Below, piece by piece: positions 1-5,529 of a DNA stretch of 7,206 bases. The notes beneath the pieces were generated by a model. That model was not told the origin of the DNA. It saw nothing but the letters and a program-made list of their open reading frames with translations, and ran no database searches. Position numbers and translations under genes: made by a program. This DNA comes from JANWHF01 sp036276235 (GTDB lineage Bacteria; Planctomycetota; Phycisphaerae; Tepidisphaerales; Tepidisphaeraceae), in NCBI GenBank assembly GCA_036276235.1, contig DATBDZ010000420.1:1-7206 (forward strand), given 5' to 3'. The stretch's first letter is position 1, and each line of letters begins with the position of its first letter.

Positions 1-141
1 AGCTGATCAAGCGGTCGATGTACGGCAGAGGCAACATTGACCTACTACGCCTCCGCGCGAATGCCCGAGCGCCGTAAAAAATTCAACTCGCCAAGTCCGC
101 CGTGATGACACGAGCCGAATCACCAAATGTGCGGAAGAACC
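1..141 (+). mobile_element. Right end of an ISL3-like insertion sequence
   Basis: The transposase tail at 3-77 is followed by about 65 bases that end in GTGCGGAAGAACC (129-141). Read on the minus strand this begins GGTTCTTCCGCAC, which resembles the GG(C/T)TCTT-type termini I associate with ISL3-family inverted repeats. The six A residues directly after it (142-147) would fit an AT-rich 8-bp target duplication at 142-149 (AAAAAACG). The left end is outside the window, so neither the inverted repeat nor the duplication can be checked here. The right boundary is an inference. Confidence 0.5.
3..77 (+). CDS. C-terminal end of a transposase (ISL3-family-like), 5' part outside window
   Basis: Frame 3 is open from the window edge to a TAA at 75-77 and reads LIKRSMYGRGNIDLLRLR followed by a short Ala/Arg/Pro tail, 24 residues in all. 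The pattern (I/L)KR-x-MYGR-x-(N/G)-x-x-LLR-x-R is, from memory of the family, the conserved C-terminus of DDE transposases of the ISL3 group, where it follows a VEG-x-VNRxK block that would lie just outside the window. The catalytic core is not visible, so activity cannot be judged. A stop soon after this motif is normal for these proteins, so this looks like the true C-terminus rather than a truncation. The family is inferred from one short motif; that this is a transposase tail is more certain than which family it belongs to. Confidence 0.7.
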   Translation: MIKRSMYGRGNIDLLRLRANARAP

Positions 142-486
142 AAAAAACGGTTCAAAAGGTTGCAGGGCGGGTCGGCCGCATACTTTGCGCCAAGGCGCCG
201 GGAAGGCCGATGAGATCGGGGTACTACATGGACTTACGGCGATTTCCGCCCGCGGCACGACTGGGTGGAAATCAGTTCAGGAGTCGCGCCCAGTCGCGCG
301 GCACCCCGTTGGCTGCTCAAAAAGCGGGATTGGTCGCGCGACAGTCGCGCCGGTAAATCCGCTGCGAAATTCTTGTAAGTCATCTGAAGCTTATGCCGTC
401 GTGCGGCCGGTTTGATCGGCGGTCAGATCGTTTGACGTGGTCGTAGCGGTCGTTGGCGTTTCTTTGCGGTGACTTCGTTGTTGAGG
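142..486. other. Intergenic stretch with no supported gene
   Basis: This stretch lies between the presumed IS end and the stop codon of the minus-strand autokinase. Short open frames on both strands overlap one another, have no ribosome site, and give Arg/Ala/Pro/Ser-rich products of no recognisable family. I see no tRNA or rRNA and no convincing rho-independent terminator for the kinase. The only structure is the 8-mer AGTCGCGC three times (282-289, 292-299, 343-350) and a small hairpin at 336-350. It may be old intergenic DNA or decayed sequence next to the insertion. Confidence 0.5.
336..350. repeat. Short perfect inverted repeat, part of an AGTCGCGC repeat cluster
   Basis: GCGCGAC (336-342) and GTCGCGC (344-350) are exact reverse complements separated by one A. 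The right arm overlaps the third copy of AGTCGCGC; the other two copies are at 282-289 and 292-299. No T-run follows on either strand, so it is not a typical terminator. In GC-rich DNA such a short repeat can arise by chance. Confidence 0.35.
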
Positions 487-2718
487 CTACACGTGTGAAT
501 CGTGCTTCGTCAGCGCCGGCAGGCTGCGTTTTCTTCGCGGCTCGTTGGGTTCGGCTTTGTCCTCACCGTAGGCACGACCGTAACCGTAGGCGCTGTCGTC
601 AAATGCTTCGCTTTTTCGCGGGACGTCATTGACGATCACGCCCAAAATGTTTGCCCCAACTGCCGCCAGGCCGTCGCGGCTCAGGCGGCTGAGCTTGCGC
701 GTTGTCTTGTTGGCGCGAAGCACCAGCAGCGTCAGATCGCACGAAGCCGCGATGATCCGCGAATCGGCCAGCCCCATGACCGGCGGCGAATCGATGATGA
801 TCTGATCGTATTTATCCGTCAGCGTTTCCAGCAGCTCGGAGAACTCATGGCCGTTGAGCATCTCCGAAGGATTGCGCGGCTTGGGCCCGCACTGCATGAG
901 ATCCAAACCCGGCAGCGGCGTCGATTGAATCGCCCGTCCCCAGGCGATCTGTCCCGCCAGCACGCCCGACAATCCCAGCGCGCTGGGCTTGATGCCGAAC
1001 ACGACATGCTGCCGCGGATTGCGCAAATCAGCGTCCATCAGCAGCACGCGCTTGCCCGCCTGCGCCATGACACACGCGAGATTGGCGGCGGAAGTCGTCT
1101 TTCCATCGCCGGAATTTGGCGACGTCACGAGAATGACTTTCGAGCGATCTTTGGGCGCGCCGAAATAAATTGCCGTCCGCAGCGAGCGATACGCCTCGGC
1201 GACATCGCTGGTTGGATCGAGCACGACTTTCTGCGCGGTGACGGTGGGGCTGACGACCGCCGGCATCTGCGGCACGACGCCCAGCACCGGCATCGCCAGC
1301 GAGTTGCGAATCTCGTCGGCGGAGCGAAGCCGATCGTCCATCCAGTCGCGGAAGAAGGCCAGGCCAATGCCCATCATCAGCCCACACAGCAGCGCGAGCG
1401 CCATCGTGCGCTTGGGCGCGGGCTGCGATTGTTTGGCGTACGACGCATGATCGAAGAAGTCGATGTTGACGCCGCCGGCTGCTGCTTGCAGCTCGATTTC
1501 GTGGATACGGTTCTCGTAAGTTTCGATCGACTTCGCCAGCCGCGCCGCATCTTCCTGAAGGTGGCTGTACTCGGCCATCTTCGCATTGACGTCGATCGCC
1601 TTGCGGTTTTGCTCGTCGAACTGTTTTTGCAGATCATCTTCGATCGCCTTGTTGCGAAGATAGCGGCGTTCGACGGCGTCGGCGTAGCTCTCGGTCATTG
1701 ACTCGAGGCGCTGCCGCGCCTGCTGAAGCGTCGGATGTTCCGGGCCGTAGCGCGCCTGGTAGAGCTGAATGGCCTGCTGCATTTGCCCGATCTGAAGGCG
1801 AAGCGACTGCTCATCGTCGGCCAGTGTCGTGATTCCCAGATTTGGGTCAGCCTGGCGATCGCGATGCACGGCTTTGGCCGCCTCATCGGAATCCTGTTTG
1901 GCTTTGACGGTTTCCTGGTGCTGGGCCGTGAGTGTTTGCGTGATGCTGGCCAGTTGCCGGAAGATGACGTTGTCCTGCTCCTTGCCGTTGAGCAGGCCAT
2001 ACTGCCGCTCCATCGCGGTCATCTGCTCGCGCTTGGCGGTAATCTCGTGATCAACTTCATCGCGCTTGCTCTTGATCGCCTCCAGCACATCCTGGCCGTT
2101 GGAATGCTTGTGGGGGCGCGTCTGGTATTGGATGTAATTGTCGACGACCGCGTTGACGATTGCCTGCGCTTCGTTGGGATCGGGGCCTTCAAAGTAAACG
2201 AGGACGGTGTCGTCCTTCTTGCCGACTTCCACTTCGAGGCCGTCGCGCAGCGTGTCAACGGAATTGGCGGCGTTCCTAAATGTTCGCAAATCCTTGATCA
2301 GTTCCGCGCCGGGGACATTGGCCGGCATGCTCAGGACGCTGGCGAGAATGTCGCGGGAGAGGAGCTTTTCGCGCTGGGTGTAGAGGAAGTTGGTGAGCTG
2401 GTAGTAGTCGCCGCTGTTGTCGCCGGCGTAGCGCGAGCCTGCGGGCTTGATATCCATCCTGCCGCGGCTGGTGTACATCGGCCGCGCGGTGGCGATGTAA
2501 GCGATCGCCAGGCCAACAGCGACGATCACAGGTCCGATAGCCAGCCAGCGCCGGCGCCAGATGACGCGCCAGAAGTTGCTGCCGCCGCGCCCATCGGACA
2601 AGCCGCCGCGCGGCGGAGCGTAGGCCGGCAGTGCCGCCGGTGGGTCCAGTGGATGAGGTGTGGGCTGGATGATTTCGGTTCTCCCGAACGACGATTGAGA
2701 AACGCGGTACCCGTCCAT
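487..2718 (-). CDS. Wzc/CapAB-type polysaccharide co-polymerase and tyrosine autokinase (BY-kinase)
   Basis: This is a 743-residue inner-membrane protein (from the ATG at 2718) of the family that controls chain length and export of exopolysaccharide or capsule by cycles of tyrosine autophosphorylation. A Pro-rich cytoplasmic N-terminus leads to TM1 (about 58-78), a Wzz-type periplasmic domain with a long Gln/Glu/Arg-rich coiled coil (about 210-415), and TM2 (about 439-456) preceded by a QPAPK proline motif. The cytoplasmic kinase has ExxRxxR (E508, R511, R514), used for ring assembly, Walker A SPNSGDGKTT (533-542), Walker A' LLMDADLRNP (D562, D564) and Walker B IIIDSPP (D643). The C-terminal tail has Y711, Y713 and Y717, a small cluster compared with Wzc, and ends in a basic stretch. 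The fused single-chain form is typical of Gram-negative phyla. The frame stays open to a GTG at 2778 (20 extra residues), but that segment uses rare-looking codons and no start has a clear ribosome site, so I prefer the ATG. No glycan genes are in the window, so the polymer is unknown. It is divergent from the Ubl operon. Confidence 0.92.
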   Translation of the reverse strand: MDGYRVSQSSFGRTEIIQPTPHPLDPPAALPAYAPPRGGLSDGRGGSNFWRVIWRRRWLAIGPVIVAVGLAIAYIATARPMYTSRGRMDIKPAGSRYAGDNSGDYYQLTNFLYTQREKLLSRDILASVLSMPANVPGAELIKDLRTFRNAANSVDTLRDGLEVEVGKKDDTVLVYFEGPDPNEAQAIVNAVVDNYIQYQTRPHKHSNGQDVLEAIKSKRDEVDHEITAKREQMTAMERQYGLLNGKEQDNVIFRQLASITQTLTAQHQETVKAKQDSDEAAKAVHRDRQADPNLGITTLADDEQSLRLQIGQMQQAIQLYQARYGPEHPTLQQARQRLESMTESYADAVERRYLRNKAIEDDLQKQFDEQNRKAIDVNAKMAEYSHLQEDAARLAKSIETYENRIHEIELQAAAGGVNIDFFDHASYAKQSQPAPKRTMALALLCGLMMGIGLAFFRDWMDDRLRSADEIRNSLAMPVLGVVPQMPAVVSPTVTAQKVVLDPTSDVAEAYRSLRTAIYFGAPKDRSKVILVTSPNSGDGKTTSAANLACVMAQAGKRVLLMDADLRNPRQHVVFGIKPSALGLSGVLAGQIAWGRAIQSTPLPGLDLMQCGPKPRNPSEMLNGHEFSELLETLTDKYDQIIIDSPPVMGLADSRIIAASCDLTLLVLRANKTTRKLSRLSRDGLAAVGANILGVIVNDVPRKSEAFDDSAYGYGRAYGEDKAEPNEPRRKRSLPALTKHDSHV

Positions 2719-2916
2719 AAGTGATACATCTGTCGGCTGGGTACAAAACACCTGTGGGCGTCCGAGAATCCTACCCACGGGCGGCGGCTGGCCGCAAATC
2801 TGGACAAACCTGGCGACCTGTAAAGTTTGCGCGGGTTGCTATATGCTATCGTCGTCGGGTCAATCCGACGCGCGCACTACGAGTAGCAGTATCGGAAGGG
2901 TCGGAAAGGATCGACG
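2719..2916. promoter_or_regulatory. Divergent control region between the autokinase and the Ubl operon
   Basis: The two transcription units start back to back, so promoters for both should lie here. On the plus strand, GCTATATGCTATC (2838-2850) is the most AT-rich patch and contains TATGCT (2842-2847), a possible -10 box, but no good -35 lies 16-18 bases upstream (TGTAAA at 2819-2824 is poor). I cannot pick a convincing promoter for the minus strand. If the kinase starts at the upstream GTG, the region shrinks to 2779-2916. No operator palindrome is evident. Confidence 0.35.
2903..2910 (+). promoter_or_regulatory. Shine-Dalgarno sequence of the ubiquitin-like gene
   Basis: GGAAAGGA ends 6 bases before the ATG at 2917. 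This favours the first of two in-frame ATGs; the second (2923) would be 12 bases away. Confidence 0.65.
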
Positions 2917-3186
2917 ATGGGGATGGTCAATGTTCAGATATGGGACGCAACTGGCGCCAAGCGGCAGGATGTCCAGATGCCCGACGACGCGCCCATCAAT
3001 CGCATCATGGCGGTTCTACTGGAGAAAATGAACTTCCCCCAATACGCGCCCGATGGCCAGCCGCTCAGCTACAAATTTCATCATCGCGCCTCGGGGAAAC
3101 AGCTTCTGGATGAGCAGTGTCTGGCTGATCTTGGGGTAAAGAATGGAGACGTGCTGCGCCTGCAGCCGGAGATCACCGCGGGATGA
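2917..3186 (+). CDS. Small ubiquitin-like protein, EsaB/YukD-like
   Basis: This 89-residue protein fits a single beta-grasp domain. It has an N-terminal hairpin (MVNVQIWDATGAKRQDVQMP), an amphipathic helix (about residues 26-38, INRIMAVLLEKM), a middle strand (LSYKFHHRASGKQL) and a final turn-plus-strand (LADLGVKNGDVLRLQPE). The order and the closing 'L-G-V-x-N-G-D-x-L-x-L' are typical of YukD/EsaB-type ubiquitin-like proteins. The protein ends Ile-Thr-Ala-Gly-stop, a bare C-terminal glycine with no extension, so it could be adenylated without prior cleavage. The terminal pair is Ala-Gly rather than the Gly-Gly of ThiS, MoaD and ubiquitin. Its stop overlaps the E1 start as ATGA, so the two are translationally coupled, and the neighbouring E1 and JAMM genes argue that it is a protein modifier or sulfur carrier rather than the type VII secretion accessory role of EsaB. 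The fold is assigned from pattern, not alignment. No Lys-rich surface or signal peptide is seen. Confidence 0.83.
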   Translation: MGMVNVQIWDATGAKRQDVQMPDDAPINRIMAVLLEKMNFPQYAPDGQPLSYKFHHRASGKQLLDEQCLADLGVKNGDVLRLQPEITAG

Positions 3187-4478
3187 ATTTGCCCGAGCCT
3201 CAGATCAAGATCATGCCGACAGAGCGCACGGAGGCTGCTCCCGCCCGTCCGCCGATTATTCAAGTCTCCAACGCCGATACGACTGCCGCCGAGAACGACC
3301 GCTTCCATCGCTTCAAGCTGATCAGTTGGTGGGATCAATCCAAACTTTCGCGGGCCAGAATTCTGGTCGTCGGAGCCGGCGCGCTGGGCAATGAGATCGT
3401 CAAGAACCTTGCGCTACTGGGCGTCGGGAATGTTTTGATTGCCGACCTGGATCGCGTGGAGAACTCCAATCTCTCGCGATCAATTCTCTATCGCGCGTCC
3501 GATAACGGTGGCTACAAAGCCCAAGCCGCCGCCCGCGCCGCGAAGGATATCTACCCAGACATTAAAGCAGAAGCGTTTGTCGGCAACGTCGTCTATGACT
3601 TGGGCCTTGGCGTTTTCCGCTGGGCGGATTTGGTGATCGGCGGCTTGGATAACCGCGAAGCACGCCTGGCGATCAACCGCAACTGTTGGCGAGTCAATCG
3701 CCCGTGGATCGACGGCGCGATTGAGCACATCCAGGGCACCGCGCGCGTCTTCGCGCCGGATGGCCCATGCTACGAATGCACGATGTCGGAAACCGATTGG
3801 AAGCTGCTGCAGAATCGCCGCTCGTGCAATCTGCTTTCGCGCAGCCAGATGGAGGCGGGGCGCACGCCCACGACGCCGACCATCAGCTCGATCATCGCGG
3901 GCGTGCAATGCCAGGAAGCCGTGAAGCTGTTGCATGGGCTGGAGACGATTAGCGGGCGCGGGTGGGTCTTCAACGGATTTGGCACCGATGCCTATCAGGT
4001 CGAATATCAGCGCAAGGAATCATGCTACAGTCATGAGATTCTTTCGCAGATCGTCTCTCTGAAGGGCGGCGCAGCCATGCTCACCGTCGGCGTGGCACTC
4101 GAAGAAGCACGGCATCTGCTGGGGCCAACCGCCGAACTGGAACTGGCGCGCGACGTACTTGAGAAACTCATCTGCCCGAATTGCAAACAGGAAGAAGTCC
4201 TGTTTACGTCGCTCGGCAAAGTCGGCGCAAACAAGTCGGCTTGTCCGCAATGCCCGGGCGTTCGCCGCGAGGTCGTGACTTTCTACAAGATTCGCGGGAC
4301 GGAATCTTTCATGAATCGCACGCTGGCGCAGATTGGCGTGCCGGAATTTGATATTCTCATCGCGCGGACACGGGATCGCGCTGTTGGGCTGGAATTGACT
4401 GATGACGGTGGTGCCGTTCTGGGATCGCTCGATCGCGCGGAGGCAGCGGCGGGTGAAGAAGGACTTTCATGGGAGTAG
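3183..4478 (+). CDS. E1-like/HesA-MoeB-ThiF adenylyltransferase for the ubiquitin-like protein
   Basis: The 431-residue enzyme is predicted to use ATP to adenylate the C-terminal glycine of the adjacent ubiquitin-like protein. After a loose 40-residue N-terminus comes the family lead-in DRFHRFKLISWWDQSKL, then the nucleotide loop VVGAGALGNE (62-71), the strand-end block IADLDRVENSNLSR (D88, D90, N96, R99), Lys112 in GGYKAQ, and GGLDNREAR (D156): all the usual ATP- and Mg-binding residues. CYEC (196-199) is the first zinc pair; CPNC (331-334) and CPQC (354-357) supply two more. Cys215 in RRSCNLL sits in the crossover position before TPTTPTISSIIAGVQCQEAVKLL, where UBA3-type E1s hold the thioester cysteine, so a thioester step is plausible. 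Residues about 365-431 form an extra C-terminal segment of unknown role. No E2 or rhodanese domain is fused. The start overlaps the Ubl stop by 4 bp and its end overlaps the JAMM gene by 10 bp. An in-frame Met11 is the alternative start. Confidence 0.9.
   Translation: MNLPEPQIKIMPTERTEAAPARPPIIQVSNADTTAAENDRFHRFKLISWWDQSKLSRARILVVGAGALGNEIVKNLALLGVGNVLIADLDRVENSNLSRSILYRASDNGGYKAQAAARAAKDIYPDIKAEAFVGNVVYDLGLGVFRWADLVIGGLDNREARLAINRNCWRVNRPWIDGAIEHIQGTARVFAPDGPCYECTMSETDWKLLQNRRSCNLLSRSQMEAGRTPTTPTISSIIAGVQCQEAVKLLHGLETISGRGWVFNGFGTDAYQVEYQRKESCYSHEILSQIVSLKGGAAMLTVGVALEEARHLLGPTAELELARDVLEKLICPNCKQEEVLFTSLGKVGANKSACPQCPGVRREVVTFYKIRGTESFMNRTLAQIGVPEFDILIARTRDRAVGLELTDDGGAVLGSLDRAEAAAGEEGLSWE
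4458..4463 (+). promoter_or_regulatory. Shine-Dalgarno sequence of the JAMM protease gene, inside the E1 gene
   Basis: GAAGGA, within AAGAAGGA (4456-4463), ends 5 bases before the ATG at 4469. It lies in the last codons of the E1 gene and supports the overlapping start. Confidence 0.7.
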
Positions 4479-5470
4479 GACGCAGAGGCAAGTCCCAGCC
4501 TGCCGTAGATCCGCTGGCGGCGACCGCTACGCAGGACGATGTCCGGCGCGAGTTGGACGAATTCGCGCCGCCGTTGCGGGCAGCTCGCAAGCCGCCGCAA
4601 ACGGGCGAGGAAGTTCCGGCACCCGATGCGCCGCCGGAGGCAAACAAACCCGCGGCGGACCGCCCGGCTGCCGACGCCCGGGATCTCAAATCACAAGATT
4701 GGCCCGCGCGGGCAACGCCCGCCATCACCGCAAAACGCCAGGCCGGCTATCAGGTCATCTTCCGCCAATCTGTTCTCGATGAGATTCACGCGCACGCGGG
4801 CGGCAATGTCGAAGTCGAAATTTGCGGCGTGCTGGTCGGGAATGTCTATCACGATGACTCCGGACCGTATGCCTACATCGAAGCCGCCATTCGCGGAAAT
4901 GATGCCGTCACGCAGCAGACGCAGGTGACCATCACCTCGGAAACCTGGTCGAAGATTCACGAGGCCCTGGAGCGCGATCACCCGGACAAGCGGATCATCG
5001 GCTGGTATCACAGCCATCCGGGGTTTGGCATTTTCTTGTCGGGGATGGATCTGTTCATCCAGGAGAATTTCTTCAATGCCGCCTGGCAGGTGGCGTTTGT
5101 TTACGATCCGGTGGGGCATGATGAGGGCGTCTTCGTCTGGCGCGGCGGGCGCGCCACGCGCGAGCCGCACCTTGTTGAAAACGATACCGGCGCGGCTGTT
5201 GTCACCAGCGGCTCCAATGCCGGCGCGATCGTCGAGATTCAACGCCGCATCGATGGACTCGAAAACAAAGTCATCTGGCTGACGACCGCCACGATCGTGC
5301 TGCTGGCGGTGGCGCTTCTATGGCCTCTGGCATTTATCAGCTATTTCCCCGATACTGTGCGCGGGTTGATTAATACGAGCGATGAGCAGCCGATCGATCA
5401 GCCCAGCAAGGATTCGCCCCGTGCGAATCCGATTCCGGGACCGGACCGAACCTCGGACGCAAACCGGTAG
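4469..5470 (+). CDS. Membrane-anchored JAB/JAMM (MPN+) metalloprotease
   Basis: The 333-residue protein is predicted to be a zinc isopeptidase that removes the ubiquitin-like protein from its targets. Residues about 1-85 are a flexible Pro/Ala/charged linker. The JAB domain runs from about 93 to 235. It contains the catalytic glutamate E117 in EVEICGVLVG and an intact JAMM motif HSHPGFGIFLSGMD (H181, H183, S191, D194; H-x-H-x7-S-x2-D), so it should bind zinc and be active. A single hydrophobic segment (about 268-290, IWLTTATIVLLAVALLWPLA) follows, then a 40-residue Pro/Asp-rich tail. Basic residues just before the segment (R259, R260, K267) suggest the JAB domain faces the cytoplasm. JAB proteins of bacterial Ubl systems are mostly soluble, so the anchor is notable. 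The Ubl needs no trimming to expose its glycine, which points to deconjugation rather than maturation. The gene overlaps the E1 gene by 10 bp. Confidence 0.92.
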   Translation: MGVGRRGKSQPAVDPLAATATQDDVRRELDEFAPPLRAARKPPQTGEEVPAPDAPPEANKPAADRPAADARDLKSQDWPARATPAITAKRQAGYQVIFRQSVLDEIHAHAGGNVEVEICGVLVGNVYHDDSGPYAYIEAAIRGNDAVTQQTQVTITSETWSKIHEALERDHPDKRIIGWYHSHPGFGIFLSGMDLFIQENFFNAAWQVAFVYDPVGHDEGVFVWRGGRATREPHLVENDTGAAVVTSGSNAGAIVEIQRRIDGLENKVIWLTTATIVLLAVALLWPLAFISYFPDTVRGLINTSDEQPIDQPSKDSPRANPIPGPDRTSDANR

Positions 5471-5529
5471 TATTGGTTCGAGTGCGGGACGTGGGTTTTT
5501 GAACGGTTGGCACATTATCTTCACCGACC
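5471..5529 (+). promoter_or_regulatory. 59-bp gap before the FHA gene, possible internal promoter
   Basis: The first three operon genes overlap, but this gap separates the fourth. It holds TTGAAC (5499-5504) and TATCTT (5516-5521), which look like -35 and -10 boxes but stand only 11 bases apart, too close for a standard promoter. No Shine-Dalgarno sequence precedes the ATG at 5530, and no terminator hairpin is seen, so read-through from the upstream genes is likely. Confidence 0.3.

Noticed and set aside
7..415. Open frames on both strands across the left gene-free region (76-84 codons).
   Set aside because: They overlap each other and the IS end, have no ribosome site, and show skewed composition with no recognisable domain.
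502..2724. Two long plus-strand open frames (about 399 and 329 codons) opposite the autokinase gene.
   Set aside because: They are antisense to a gene with intact Walker and Wzz motifs, rich in Arg/His/Leu as mirror frames in GC-rich DNA are, and match no family.
2917..3186. The small protein as a type VII secretion component (EsaB/YukD proper).
   Set aside because: No WXG100 protein, EssC/EccC ATPase or EssB-like gene is in the window, while an E1 and a JAMM protease are directly linked. A secretion role outside the window cannot be fully excluded.
3480..3935. A 151-codon minus-strand frame inside the E1 gene.
   Set aside because: It mirrors the conserved E1 coding frame and has no start signal or family match.
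2917..4478. The Ubl-E1 pair as a thiamin or molybdopterin sulfur-carrier pair (ThiS-ThiF or MoaD-MoeB).
   Set aside because: The tail is Ala-Gly rather than Gly-Gly, no thiamin or molybdopterin gene is nearby, and the JAMM and FHA genes point to protein modification.
4691..5242. A 183-codon minus-strand frame inside the JAMM gene.
   Set aside because: The plus strand encodes an intact JAMM motif and has a good ribosome site; the minus frame is a composition shadow.
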